From positions 29,453,855-29,517,854 of the forward strand of contig NC_054867.1 of assembly GCF_018320785.1 (NCBI RefSeq): DNA of 64,000 nt, in the 5' to 3' direction. Positions 12,356-23,640 of this stretch are shown here, piece after piece. The DNA comes from Cheilinus undulatus (lineage: Eukaryota > Chordata > Actinopteri > Labriformes > Labridae). A model generated the notes under the pieces. That model was not told where the DNA came from, ran no database searches, and saw only the letters and a list, made by a program, of their open reading frames with translations. Both the position numbers and the translations under genes were made by a program. Every line of letters begins with the position of its first letter. The stretch's first letter is position 1.

Positions 12356-14100
12356 ACGTGCTTTATTGGCATGAACAAATATTTCATGTTATTGCCAAGG
12401 CATTACACAGAAAAATAAACAAATTAAACTGATAAAATAACAGCATTTTTTTTTAATAATTACAATTATATTACAGAAATAAGCAAAATAATAGCTATAG
12501 AATTTACATGTATACTATTACATCTTATTGATTTAGAGTTATACACTGAACAATAAATATATATGTATATTTTGCATGTAAACATATTTACAGATCACTG
12601 AATTAATAATCAGAGTCTTATACTAAATAGTATTATCTTGCATAGAAACTTGCCTAGCTCTGTGACATGCTGTAACATACTCAGCTGACAGTTTTACCAT
12701 TGAAATTTCCTCTCCAAGTAGGATTTGAATTTGTCTCTTACTGGGGAGGGCAGCAAAGCCAGGGATTATATCATTAAATTTAGGGAAATAAATTTCTCGA
12801 ACTCTTTCATTTCTTGGACAGTTTATTAGAAAATGGGTCTCTGTTTCCACCTCTCCTGTCTGACACAGTCTGCAGACTCTCTGAGATCTTTCTGTCCAGT
12901 TTTTCTTATGCCGTCCTGTTTCAATGGCAAGTTTATGATCACTGAGTCTGTATTTACTGGGTGTTTGTCTTTGTTTGGTTTGTTTTATTATGACTAAATA
13001 TTTGGCCAAATGAAATTATTTTTCTAGTGAGTTACAACATTGTAATTTATCTATGTACTGTGTTTCTAATTTCCACTGTTTTTAATATTTTTGCTTATTA
13101 TCTCTGTCTATTTCTTTGTCTTTTGAGTTGGGTATAATGCTGTTATTATTGCCATGACGTGGATCTTCTGATGTCAAACCTGGTGTTATCAGGGACCACA
13201 GAGTGCTGTTGTTCTAAAAACGCTCTGTGTTGAGATGATTCAGACTCAGATTCTATGAGGTGGTTGGTGAATTTCATTCTTCTTTTTCTGATTTGAATTA
13301 AGAGGGGGAAATTGGCCCAGTTCTGCTCTGCAGTCATGATTTGGGCAGTTCCTGTGGACTCCTAAAATGTTTTTACAAAATTCTAGATGGACTTTCTCCC
13401 CTGGGTTTGAGTCCCAGAGCTTGGATTTGATTGATTAAATACACGAATCCAATCGGGGCCAGAGTAAATATGAGATCTGTTGTTCTGTGTTTGGGGATAA
13501 AGCCGATTTGGGGTTTACTCAGTACATTACGTTTAGTTAAGAAGGATAGGATTGTCAAATTTAAAATACTACAACATAGTTTCCCCAGATTAGAATTGAC
13601 ACAGACTCCTCTATAATTACTGCGGTTAAGTTTATCTCAATTTTTGAAGATGGGAGTAATCAGACCTCTGTTCCAGATTTCAGGATAGACACTACTTTTT
13701 AACACTAAATTAAATAATTTAAGCACTGCAGCTTTTAGTTTACTGCTGCTGTGTTTTAACATTTCAGATATGATGCCATTAAAACCACAGGCTTTTCAGT
13801 TTTTAAGAGCAGACAGTTTGTCCTGGAGCTGTTATTGTTATTGGGCTGTCTAAAGTATTCTGAATATCTTTTATAGCTTGTTCTAATGATTTTAATTATT
13901 TGTTAATTATGCTAACATGGTGTGTGTTTAGGCCAGATTGTTCTGGATTTTCATATAAATGGGAGAAGTAATTTTTCAAAACGTTGCCATTCTGTATAGC
14001 TATGTTATTTTGATTTTGGGGTTAGCTAAATTTTTTCCACAGGTTCCAAAAACTGTTCTGATCTATTGCTTCTTCAATTTTCCCTAATTAATTCTCTGCA
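12316..14100 (-). mobile_element. 5'-truncated, internally deleted LINE (non-LTR retrotransposon)
   Basis: The minus strand carries pieces of reverse transcriptase in order. From about 13800 down to 13600 it reads fingers-type sequence (LKLFNLVLKSSVYPEIWNRG, then LITPIF, then NYRGVCVNSNLGKL). At 13558-13490 it reads LSKPQIGFIPKHRTTDLIF. The C-terminal region follows (QIRKRRMKFTNHL at about 13290) and then a zinc-knuckle-like end (C-x2-C...H-x4-C) within the 128-residue ORF at 13009-12623. The catalytic palm is missing between about 13460 and 13340. The 3' end has an AATAAA and a (TTGAG)n tail at 12316-12355. The clade is not assigned. Dead copy. Confidence 0.85.
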
Positions 14101-14759
14101 AATTGAACCTCTTTTTTTCATTGATAATTTTCTTGTATTGTCTCAGGGCTGTGTGGTATTCCTCTCGTAATTCTTGGTTTTCAGGGTCATTGTGCTTCTT
14201 GTTTGAGAGGTTTCTGAGATGTTTCCTAGAAAGGGAAAACTTACTGTCTTTAACAACAACAACAACTACTCAAACTTTATCTTAGTCCCAAATACACAGA
14301 GGGTGAACATGTTTTGTTCCAGTCATTTACTGCACATGTGAGAGGTATTTTGTGCGTAAGATACATTTTGAAAAGTAATAGGGTACACATATGGAGATGT
14401 AGAAGCCAGAGAGTATTCATTTGAACTGGTCTATTAATCCATAACCTTGATGTCAGTGAAGTACTCCAGTCCTTGAGTAATGTTACAGTTGTGACTGATG
14501 ACATAACAAACACTTCTTCTATAAAGATACAGAGCTGGCTGCATCAGCATCAACACGAGACAAGAATGGCGGACATTAGGACCCTGAGAAGCCTGAGCTC
14601 TGGATGTGGGACAGTAGAGTGTGTGTCTATTTGAAGGAAAGAAAAAAAAAACAATACAATGTGTGACTGTCACTGCCATACACAGCACAGGACAGGAATG
14701 AGAGTGTGACTGAAGCAGGGATGGAGAAAGACGGAGAGGAAGCATCACATCTGAAAGCA

Positions 14760-14997
14760 TCATGGAATCACTGATCGGCTTATCTTTGATTGGAGGTTAA
14801 TGTCTGACACACAAGACCCCTGGAACCAAACCAAAGACATGCACTGGACTTTACTTGACAACAGATTATCAGAGGACTGAATGAACTACTTTTAGAACGA
14901 AAAAGAAACTTGTCTCCCTCCTGTTTGGGCCTTTAAAGATGAAGTTGGATTAGCCCATTTGCTTTGAACTGCACTACATCAACATAGAGGATCATGG
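14760..14997 (+). other. Probable 5'UTR exon of gpr62
   Basis: A strong splice donor (ATGG|GTAAGT) ends at 14997, and a good acceptor (caatcttttcaacacag) precedes 17389, the exon with the gpr62 start codon. The transcription start is unknown, so the left border is arbitrary. The exon has several upstream ATGs. The last one, at 14994, crosses the splice junction to form a 19-codon uORF. The stretch 14100-14760 shows no other recognisable feature and may hold the promoter. Confidence 0.5.
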
Positions 14998-15178
14998 GTA
15001 AGTATTTTTCTGCATAATATATGTTGTTTATCATCTACTTTTACCCAATTTTGGTTATAAAAATCTCCACATTGATTCATATGATTATGGTAATACCTTA
15101 TATTATCCCATAATGAAATATTGATTCATTAAAATCTCTGTCATTGAAATGTCTGTTTACTATATATATATATATATA

Positions 15179-16247
15179 CAGCGCTTAACACATTTATTAG
15201 ACCCCCACCCAAAGTAAGGTTTATGCCACAGCTGCCCTAAATTAACAGCATGGGTAATTACCAAAATCATTTTTTATGTTTCTGCAATGGTTAATACACC
15301 ATTATGTAGAAGCTCTTTAACCCAAATGATATTTTTAATGCTAAAATATAATTATTATTGTTATCCATGAATTTTCAAATTTACTGATTTACAAAAAAAC
15401 TGAAAAAATAGTAAACACATTATTATTTCTTGATTAACCCTTGTACTCCTTGTGTGTCGTCGACAACGCGCTATTGAAGCACACCTTACATGACCATAAT
15501 TGCATGACTGTTTGTGCTATTGGAAAAATTCAAACAGTTTCTGAAAGCTAAGAAACTGTTTTACAGCCAGCATGCGGTTATTTCTGTAATTTCCCCTTTT
15601 CCCACTAAGATTCTAGCATAAAGTTCCCCCATTTTTTGTGTTTCTTCATTTTAAACAGTTAAAACACTTCACATGCAGTACTATGTAAATAACTGCCATA
15701 TATTAAAAGTTCTAAGTATTGTTGAAAAATGGGCAAGTACTCACAGGACATTTTCTGGGCCTTTTATGGTTAAAATAAGAAAAGAGCCCAGAAACTCAGT
15801 TTTAATTTAAACAGTTAAAACAAAACACTTTTTAAACATGCAGTACATTGTACACAACTGTGAGATATTAAAGTACTCTAGAATAACGGGCAGAAGCACT
15901 TACAAGACATTTTCTGTGCCATTTATAGTTAAAATAAGAATGTGTCCAGAGGCTCAGGAGTTAAAGGGTTAATATGTCCAATTATAGTTATTTACTTGCA
16001 TTACTGAACAGAAAAATGAGTTTTAGTGGTTGAATGTTATGCTTGATTCATTTCTGACTTCTCAGAGAAGCCCAGTGAGCCGGCTCAAATTTGGGTGAAT
16101 TCAGTTTGAAATTCCTCATTCCTGTTCAAAATCGTAAAACGTGGGGAGCTCACTGAAAATGAAAGAGTCCGCATTAAAGCACTTCATAATGCTGGATGGT
16201 CTTTGAGACAAATATGACAGGTGGTCTAATGAATTTCTTAAGCACTG
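15179..16247 (+). mobile_element. Deletion derivative of a Tc1-like transposon in the gpr62 5' intron
   Basis: Terminal inverted repeats are CAGCGCTTAACACATTTATT on the left and, reverse-complemented on the right, CAGTGCTTAAGAAATTCATT. The left end abuts TA. Near the right end (about 16140-16211) one plus frame reads GELTENERVRIKALHNAGWS, the start of the helix-turn-helix DNA-binding domain of a Tc1 transposase. The rest of the transposase is absent, so the copy is non-autonomous. Confidence 0.85.
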
Positions 16248-16252
16248 TGTGT

Positions 16253-16257
<5 letters not shown>

Positions 16258-16337
<80 letters not shown>

Positions 16338-16355
16338 AATGTATATATATATATG
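16258..16355. repeat. Long (AT)n microsatellite with AC interruption
   Basis: About 35 uninterrupted AT units (16259-16329), then acacac and a second short AT run. A further (TA)9 run lies at 15161-15178 on the other side of the Tc1 element, so the transposon inserted into or created TA-rich DNA. The remaining intron, to 17388, contains only A/T and C homopolymer runs (for example A20 at about 16591). Confidence 0.95.
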
Positions 16356-17443
16356 CAAAGGGTAGAAAATGATTGTCAGCAGTTCATATTCTTGAAAAAC
16401 ACAGTAAAATGTATTTTAACATATGATTGAATACAAATGTATGGATTTTTTTTTTTATTGCACATATGGTCAAATAAAAAAAACAACAACAACAGAAAAG
16501 AAACACAGTATGTGCAGTACATGATAATCTGAAGAAAATAAACAAAACAAAACAATAACTTCAGAGAGAAGTGTGCAGGGGAAAAATGTAAAAAAAAAAA
16601 AAAAAAAAAAGTTTAAACTTCAAGAAATTCTTAATTTTTGTAGTAGTTGTAACAGTCCCTGTCCTGTTGCAGTGGCTGTCATGACAGAGCCATTGTGACT
16701 GAGAAAATGTTGTTTGCCATTAAAAAATTGAATGTTACATCAAAGACTGTGTCACAACTCGTGTTCTGTTGACTCAGAGCCCCCACCCCCCACCCCCCGT
16801 GCTCCATAAGTTATATTTACTTAACAGTAAAATAAATTCTAGGCTTGTCCCAAATCTCATCCTTCTTCTAAACTTTTTTTTGTTTTTTTTTTTTGCATAA
16901 GTGCACAAAATCTATTTACATAGAGAAAAATGCTAAACACAGTGTACTACTAACACACTCAGAACAGTCCAATATCTGAGGGCAGACTAATGGACACATC
17001 ACACCCTTCATGAATTCCATATTGGTATTGTAGCGGATTTGGTACCTTTAGTATGCATTAGAAGTAAAAAGAGGAGGTTGAAACATCATCAGTCCCAGTA
17101 AATGCCAAATGGCACTGCATGATTTGGGACAACCATATCCTATCGAAATTGCAGTAAGGTATACAGACAGAAGCATGCAATTTGGAACACACTCAGTGTT
17201 TTAATTCCAAAGACAAATTTCACATCATTGGGGAAAAAAAATCTGTCAAAAGTAGCCTAGCTTGCAGCACATGCTTAGTCTCTACTTGTCATTTTTTTGT
17301 TATTGTTTTGAGAATTAATTAATTCACAATATTTGATTAGAGAAAGTGTTGTGTGTTAAAATGCACTTTTTCAATCTTTTCAACACAGGGCATCCCCATC
17401 AGAAGACATTTGAGAAACAAATGAGGAGCATCTTTAAAGAATA

Positions 17444-18736
17444 ATGGCAGACAAGGCTGGTCCCATGGTCGCCTCAGTGCCAAACCACTCACTGACAAAT
17501 CACACCACTGCCCCATGGGAGACCAATCCTACGGTTCCCGCCAATGTGGGCATTGTCACCAGCTCCCAGTCTCAGATCAAAGACCTGTTTGGGCTGTTCT
17601 GCATGGTGACCCTAAACCTCATTGCTCTTTTAGCCAACACTGGTGTCATGGTGGCTATTGCTCGAGCTCCACATCTGAAGAGGTTTGCTTTTGTGTGCCA
17701 CCTCTGTTCAGTCGACCTGCTGTGTGCTATCCTCCTCATGCCTTTGGGGATCATATCCAGCTCGCCATTCTTTGGTACAGTGGTTTTTACGGTCCTCGAG
17801 TGTCAGGTTTACATCTTTCTAAATGTGTTCCTCATTTGTCTGTCCATTCTCACCATTACTGCCATCAGCGTGGAGCGTTACTTCTACATTGTGCATCCTA
17901 TGCGCTATGAGGTCAAGATGACCATCAACCTTGCCATTGGTGTCATGCTCCTCATCTGGTTGAAATCACTCATCTTGGCTTTGGTCACATTGTTTGGATG
18001 GCCCGCTTACGGACCTCAGAGCTCTATAGCTGCAGCTCACTGCTCTCTCCATGCGAGCCACAGCAGCCTGAGAAGTGTGTTTGCTGTGCTTTTCAGTGTT
18101 GCCTGTTTCCTGGTTCCTGTTGTAGTAATCTTTACTGTTTACTGTGCTGTGTACAAAGTAGCTCGTTCTGCAGCCTTGCAGCAAGTCCCTGCTGTTCCAA
18201 CGTGGACAAATGCCAGTCCTGCAAAGAATCGCTCTGACTCCATCAACAGCCAGACCACCATGATAAACACCACCCGCACTCTTCCCCAAAGGTTATCTCC
18301 AGAGAGGGCCTTCAGCGGAGGCAAGGCTGCTCTCACTTTGGTGTTCATTGTGGGACAGTTTTTGGTTTGTTGGCTTCCCTACTTCACCTTCCATCTGCAG
18401 ATGTCTCTAACCGGCTCCATGCAAAGTCCTGGAGACTTAGAGGAAGCAGTCACCTGGCTGGCGTACTCTTCCTTTGCAGTCAACCCATTCTTTTATGGTC
18501 TTCTGAACAGGCAGATCAGAGAAGAGCTTGTAAAGTTCAGACGCTGCTGCTTGACTCAGCCAGCAGAGTTTGGAGCATCCAGCCATGAGGGCTCTCTTCA
18601 GGAAAACTTCCTCCAATTCATCCAGAGAACCAGTAGCACAACTGAAACAACATCAAACTCTGTGAACACCCGTCCAAGAAACACTTCAGACCAGGGGGTG
18701 AAGATCCCTGGACAGATACCAGAGGAACATGCTTAG
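17444..18736 (+). CDS. gpr62: Orphan class A GPCR of the GPR61/GPR62 group, probably gpr62
   Basis: A 430-aa seven-transmembrane receptor in one coding exon. N-glycosylation sites are at N14 and N19. TM1 spans about 48-74 and D91 is the TM2 sodium-site Asp. C120 and C200 form the expected extracellular disulfide. ERY (144-146) replaces DRY, CWLP is at 309-312 and NPFFY at 347-351, with vicinal Cys 368-369 for palmitoylation. ERY followed by HPMRYEV, GGKAAL-VGQF--CWLPY, the QENFLQF tail block and the IPGQI-EE motif near the end are all shared with human GPR61. The neighbour parp3 in the same orientation matches the PARP3-GPR62 order at human 3p21.2, so gpr62 is preferred over gpr61. Family members are ligandless receptors reported to signal constitutively through Gs. 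The start is taken at the first ATG of the open frame; a uORF stop overlaps it (TAATG). Confidence 0.9.
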   Translation: MADKAGPMVASVPNHSLTNHTTAPWETNPTVPANVGIVTSSQSQIKDLFGLFCMVTLNLIALLANTGVMVAIARAPHLKRFAFVCHLCSVDLLCAILLMPLGIISSSPFFGTVVFTVLECQVYIFLNVFLICLSILTITAISVERYFYIVHPMRYEVKMTINLAIGVMLLIWLKSLILALVTLFGWPAYGPQSSIAAAHCSLHASHSSLRSVFAVLFSVACFLVPVVVIFTVYCAVYKVARSAALQQVPAVPTWTNASPAKNRSDSINSQTTMINTTRTLPQRLSPERAFSGGKAALTLVFIVGQFLVCWLPYFTFHLQMSLTGSMQSPGDLEEAVTWLAYSSFAVNPFFYGLLNRQIREELVKFRRCCLTQPAEFGASSHEGSLQENFLQFIQRTSSTTETTSNSVNTRPRNTSDQGVKIPGQIPEEHA

Positions 18737-18900
18737 ATGACCAATATGAGCTAGGGACTACACAATATCACTTTTTTAGGTTGTTTCATTTTTGTTGAAT
18801 AGGTGATGTCTATCTATATGTATTTGAAATTGTTAGTGGCATAAAAATAACAATGTGGAAAATAAATGTCCAAAGGGTAGAAATAAAGGCTCACTTGTCC
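18737..18900 (+). other. gpr62 3'UTR with poly(A) signals
   Basis: Two AATAAA hexamers follow the stop within 150 bp, at 18861-18866 and 18882-18887. The DNA from there to 19440 holds no recognisable feature. Confidence 0.6.
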
Positions 18901-19448
18901 ATTTTTTTGCTAATAAGTGATACCAAAAAGGCATCTCAAAATAAGGGATGATTAGCATACCCTAGGTGGAAATTCCCACCTGACTCAAACACTGTTAGGT
19001 TGAGCATAATTTCATTTTCAGCAGCATTTTTGCTGGGACATTATGGACAAGAGGGACCATTACAACAACGTACTACTAAGTGTTGTTTGTAGAGTCCAAG
19101 TGTGTCCCTTGTGTGTCTATCAGCATCCTCTCTATGTCCATTTTCCTCCCAACTTCTTTACAGATTCCTAAAATTGGATGGCAATTGTTAATTGTCATTT
19201 TTGGGCAAACATACAGGTGATTAGGTATTCTGCCTGTATTACATGCTCAGCGTACAACTGTCTTTGCTCTTGTACTGCTACTACTACTTCTTGAATTATT
19301 TTAGATAACAGTATCATTTGCATGTGGATGCTACAACCATTTAGAGCAACAAATCCCTAGTTTGGACTAGTTATTCATATGGCTTCTATGTAGATTAACA
19401 GTAAACAGATTATTGCCACGACATGGTCTAGTAGTCAACGATACTAAC

Positions 19449-20888
19449 TAGGGATGCACGATATTATTGGGAGTATATCGGTATCGGCCGATAATAGCTT
19501 ATAAAGTTAAATATCGGTATCAGCCGATAATAAAATTTATGCTGATCTGTACAGCCGATAATGTGACGTCATAATTAAGCACACGCTCAACATGTCGGCT
19601 GTGGGGAAGAATTCTGAGGGGTGGGAACAAGACAGAAAAGTAGCTGTTTGCATCGCTTATGAAGTACATGTGATGCGTGGAGGAGCTCGGCAACACGCCA
19701 GTAACACCACCACTTTAATTTTGCATCTAAAAAACCGTCAACCTGATGACTACAACGACTTTCTTAAGATAAAGAAGGACAAAACTTTGTGCCAGGGAAA
19801 ACTCGTCAACAGCCTCTACTTAAGTCAGTCAACAAAGCTAAAAAAAATTACAGCAGTGACCACCCAAAGGTAAGGAGCTGAACAAGAAAATCATTGAATT
19901 TATAGCTCTTGATAATCAGCCTTTCAGCATGGTTGAATAAACGAGCTTCTGCGGGCTACTGATCGGGCTGGGTATAAACGTAGCGGGCTACGTTTATACC
20001 CAGCAGGCACTTATAGCCTTACCTGAACTCCAGAACTTCATTTCGAGTCACGTAGAGAAGTTCCTCGTGAAAGCTAAACATAGCAGCTTCACCATGGATA
20101 TATGGACATCAAGTGTCTGTCCTGTTAGCATGCTGAGCCTCACTGCCTTAGTGGATATGAGGATTTCACTCTTAAAAAGCCTGTACTACACTCACAGGTG
20201 TGCTCACTTAGCAGCTGCTTTTGATAACATGTTTCGGATATGGAAAATAGAGAAAAAGAACATGCATATCGTGCTACGCGCAAAACGTGGCAAAAGCAAT
20301 GACGGACTTCTTTGTGCCAAGTCTCCCGCGCACACTCGAAGGTGTCCTGTCTCCAGCATTGGACATGTGGGAGTCACTGTGTTGATACAGCTGTTTACAG
20401 TGTATTGCCATTAAACTTGTTTGCTTAGTTAGTTTGTGCTGTAAAAAGCAGAATCAAGAGAACTACTTCAGTTGAAGTTTTATTTCAGTTGTTCATCTTG
20501 AGTCTCAAAAATTTTAAAGCATATTTAAGCTCTGAGCTATAGCTAGATTTTTTGCATTTAAGAATCTGTCTTTTTGTTGTTTTTGTTGTTATTTAAAGCA
20601 CTTTGTCAAGAGTATCTCAGGGATCCATCCTGCAAACTGGCTGAGTAGTAAAGAGAATCAATCTAAATCTATAAGCTATTTCTTTTTTGCACTGTGGAGC
20701 TCAGTGTCAGCAGGTTATTTTGCTGCTTTTTATTGCGCTCAAAGACTGTAAGTTTTTCATTAGTGTATGGCTGCATTTGAGAAAAACAATACATCCTTCA
20801 TTTCTGATCGGTATCGGAATTGGACAAAATGAGTTTTAAAACATCAGCATATCTGATATCGGCAAAAATCCAATATTGTGCATCCCTA
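19449..20888 (+). mobile_element. hAT-family DNA transposon, deletion derivative with perfect 8-bp target duplication
   Basis: The terminal inverted repeats TAGGGATGCACGATATT and TAGGGATGCACAATATT (right end reverse-complemented) differ at one of 17 positions. The identical 8-mer ATACTAAC flanks both ends (19441-19448 and 20889-20896), the hAT hallmark. ORF fragments on the plus strand match a hAT transposase. A BED-finger-like N-terminus starts at 19592 (NTTTLILHLKNRQPDDY). A central block from about 20068 reads KHSSFTMDIWTSSVCPVSML, then KNMHIVLRA. Much of the catalytic core is missing. An exact 18-bp hairpin interrupts it at 19967-20004. Confidence 0.92.
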
Positions 20889-23285
20889 ATACTAACTGTA
20901 AAAAACAGGAACTGCTTTCCAGGGCACATAAAACTGACCCTATAGTGTAGCAGCGGGTCAATGTGGTGGTTGTTGAAAGTAGAGCACTTAAACCCATGCA
21001 ATATTAGACCATCAACTGTGACTGGCTTGACCTTGACAAGGTGAATAGAAATCTGCCCAAAAAAAGAATAAAAGGCACTTTCTGAAGCTGATGATGAAAG
21101 TAGCTAAGAAGTTGGCCATCTTTCACTGTTCTTATTTATTTTATAATTTACTCCTGCTTATAAATATGGAAGTCCTAAGTGGACATACATGCATGCATTT
21201 AATATGATTCAATTGAATGTGTTTTTGTGCTGCCAAACGCTGAAGTCTGAAAACTCTGGATACAATGGTTTTGTATTGACAATGAGTGCAGGAAGTGCAA
21301 AGAGTGACACACTCTGACACAGGCCCTGACAGGTTATTTTCTTTAGATCTCAAGAAAACAATTCAAATCAACTCATTATCAATGACAAACCATTGCTGTC
21401 CCAAAAAAAGAAAATCATTTTTAGAAAATGACCAAAATGTACTCGTTCCCTTGGGGAAACTGGCGTAAAATACATATGGATGTATGTCCACTCAGGTCTT
21501 CAATATATATGAACAGACAGTCATGATGGTACAGGCATGCCCTTATAAAACAACCCTTTCCTACATACATATATACGTAAATATGCCCGTTTTCTTTTTT
21601 TCTCAGGTAGACTTAAGTATGTTTATTTAACATCCTGTGACTTTTTTAGTTTTAGTCATGGTTGGCTTTTTCTTTTAAGGTCACAGTGCTGTGTACTGTA
21701 CTGTTACAGGAAACACTGAATATATTCATTGTCATTCTGTTTCTTCTTCTCAATAAAACTGACCTGATTTTAATGTTTATGTAAATTGTTCAAGCTATGT
21801 TTATGAAATTTGGTCTGTAACTATACAACACTAAGTTCATGACTTAATGGATATTAAATGTTTTATTATATGTAAGATTAAACACTTAATTTGTATTTAA
21901 TTTATATTTATTTCATGTTTGTTACAAAAGCCTTATCCCATGTTAAACTGATGCATTTCTATGATAGTCTTGTAAAATACTGAAAGGAAATGTTGCCAAA
22001 CATTGATAATGTGTATCTCTAGTATAACAGAAGGTCACATTGTGAGCATCTGAAGTATCAGTAAATGATCCTTTCAGGGTACTAACACGGTGGATCCCTG
22101 CAGCGTGAGACAATGAATCTGAGGTACAACCCCACAGAGGTCCTGAGTGCAGCAGATATTGTATAAGAATATATGGTGAATGTCATCTGCTCATGTCGTC
22201 ATGGAAATGACGAGTGACTCACATAGCAACGGAGACCTTTCAACCGAATGTATGCTTTAGCTTCGATCCTGATGGGAGTCTTATAATTGTGTTTCTCACC
22301 TGCTTTCCACATAGAAACTGATTACACATAACCTTTAGGTTCAGTAAAAGGCTCTTTAACATGTGAATAGAGGCTGATTATAAAATACTCCCTGCTTGTA
22401 CTGATGGCTGTGAGACAAGGACCCAGTGAGGCGAGGGCTAAAAAATCTACAATGGTAATCATTACAAGGCATTGATAATGCTCTGAGAGTGGTGACAAAG
22501 TGCTACTTTATGGCCTCTGCTGTTTATATTAGTGCTTTACAAACAAAGAGAAAGATGAATAACCAGGAATAGTATGGTCAAAGCAAATAAGGGCAAACAT
22601 CATTCTGCTGTTTGGCTGTCACTAACTGGGTTATAAGACACTCTTACATAACTGTGGCTGTGTGTTTAATACTGCATTAGATTTCTAAACAGCAGGGTGA
22701 GGGTGCTTGGTAAAAACACAGCACAGTAACATCAGTGATGTGAGGCTTTTTGACTTAAAGTCATTCTCTGTTTGTCGTTGACATTTGACTAAAATGGTCC
22801 AGTGGTTCATGAGATTGCTTGCATACATTCCTTTCCTACATAAATATTGTAAACAAGCCAGTTTTCTTTCATTTCAGGTAGACTCAAGTATTGTTTATAC
22901 ACAAAAAAAGATATTGAATTTTCCTCACAAATGTGTAGCCATTAGATAATACCACCATTAAGGTCATATCAAGTTTTCATCTCAAACTTCAGGACACAAC
23001 TTCTGATAGAATTTTTGACCCTCAGAGCCCTATGCTTTTTTTTAACCATTGTGTCTCTTCTTCTCCCATCTCTTTGAGACCAAAAAGTGAAAAAAAAATC
23101 ATTCTGTGACATAAGGTCTTCAAAATACTTCCATTTTTACAAAAAAAGAATTTTAGTCATTATTTACAGTTTCTGGCTGTCATGACAAAGAGAAACAAAT
23201 CACAGCTGCTCTGTGTCTCTTTCTCTATTATGATGAACTCAGGCCCACCTCTCATTAGTGTTTCTAAGTCTGTGCACATGCACTG
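20889..23285. other. Intergenic DNA without recognised genes
   Basis: No ORF with plausible homology. A roughly 70-bp segment at 21556-21630 is similar to 22829-22895, each with 'cctttcctacata' and a 'caggtagact' core. Otherwise only homopolymer runs. Confidence 0.5.
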
Positions 23286-23289
23286 TGCG

Positions 23290-23640
23290 GCAAAGCATGA
23301 CGTCAAGACAGAAAAGCCTGCCATTGTTTGTCACAATCTGTCACAAAGTATTCTGGGATACAAACAATCAATATGGCAGCAGACTAACCCAGCGAGCTGC
23401 TGGACTTACTGGTGTGGATTTCATCTTTAAGATCCTGAAAAGTCACCCAAGTTCCAGGCTCACTAGAAAAGGTTCTGTAAGAGCTATGAAGGCATGGATA
23501 GCATCATTAGAACAGCACAACAGAAGGCTATTGGGCAAAAAACAATTACATGGCTGTGGTTTTAGGTTCAAAAGAATTTTACCTCATTATGTGAGCTCAA
23601 CTGGCAGCCATTAAGATTGTTGGAGCCAGTTTACTAAATT
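23290..23640 (+). repeat. Fragment related to the hAT-like element at 61510-63048
   Basis: It aligns by eye with 62365-62720 in the same orientation: 'ggtgtggattt', 'agttccaggctcact', 'atagcatca' and 'ggttcaaaaga' occur in the same order and spacing. Terminal repeats are not visible here, so it is an internal fragment. It has no protein match that I recognise. From 23640 to about 25250 nothing else is seen. Confidence 0.65.

Larger units (their letters stand above)
14994..17444 (+). promoter_or_regulatory. Spliced upstream ORF ending on the gpr62 start codon
   Basis: If the 14997/17389 splice is used, ATG at 14994 opens a 19-codon frame through exon 2. It ends at TAA 17442-17444, whose last A is the first base of the gpr62 ATG (TAATG overlap). 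A second in-frame ATG lies at 17421. Such overlaps can couple termination to reinitiation. This is inferred from sequence only. Confidence 0.45.

Noticed and set aside
16116-16358. Minus-strand ORF with Ile-Tyr repeats
   Set aside because: Translation of the (AT)n microsatellite.
17515-18588. Several overlapping ORFs in other frames of gpr62
   Set aside because: Shadows of the receptor gene; Cys/His-rich low-information translations.
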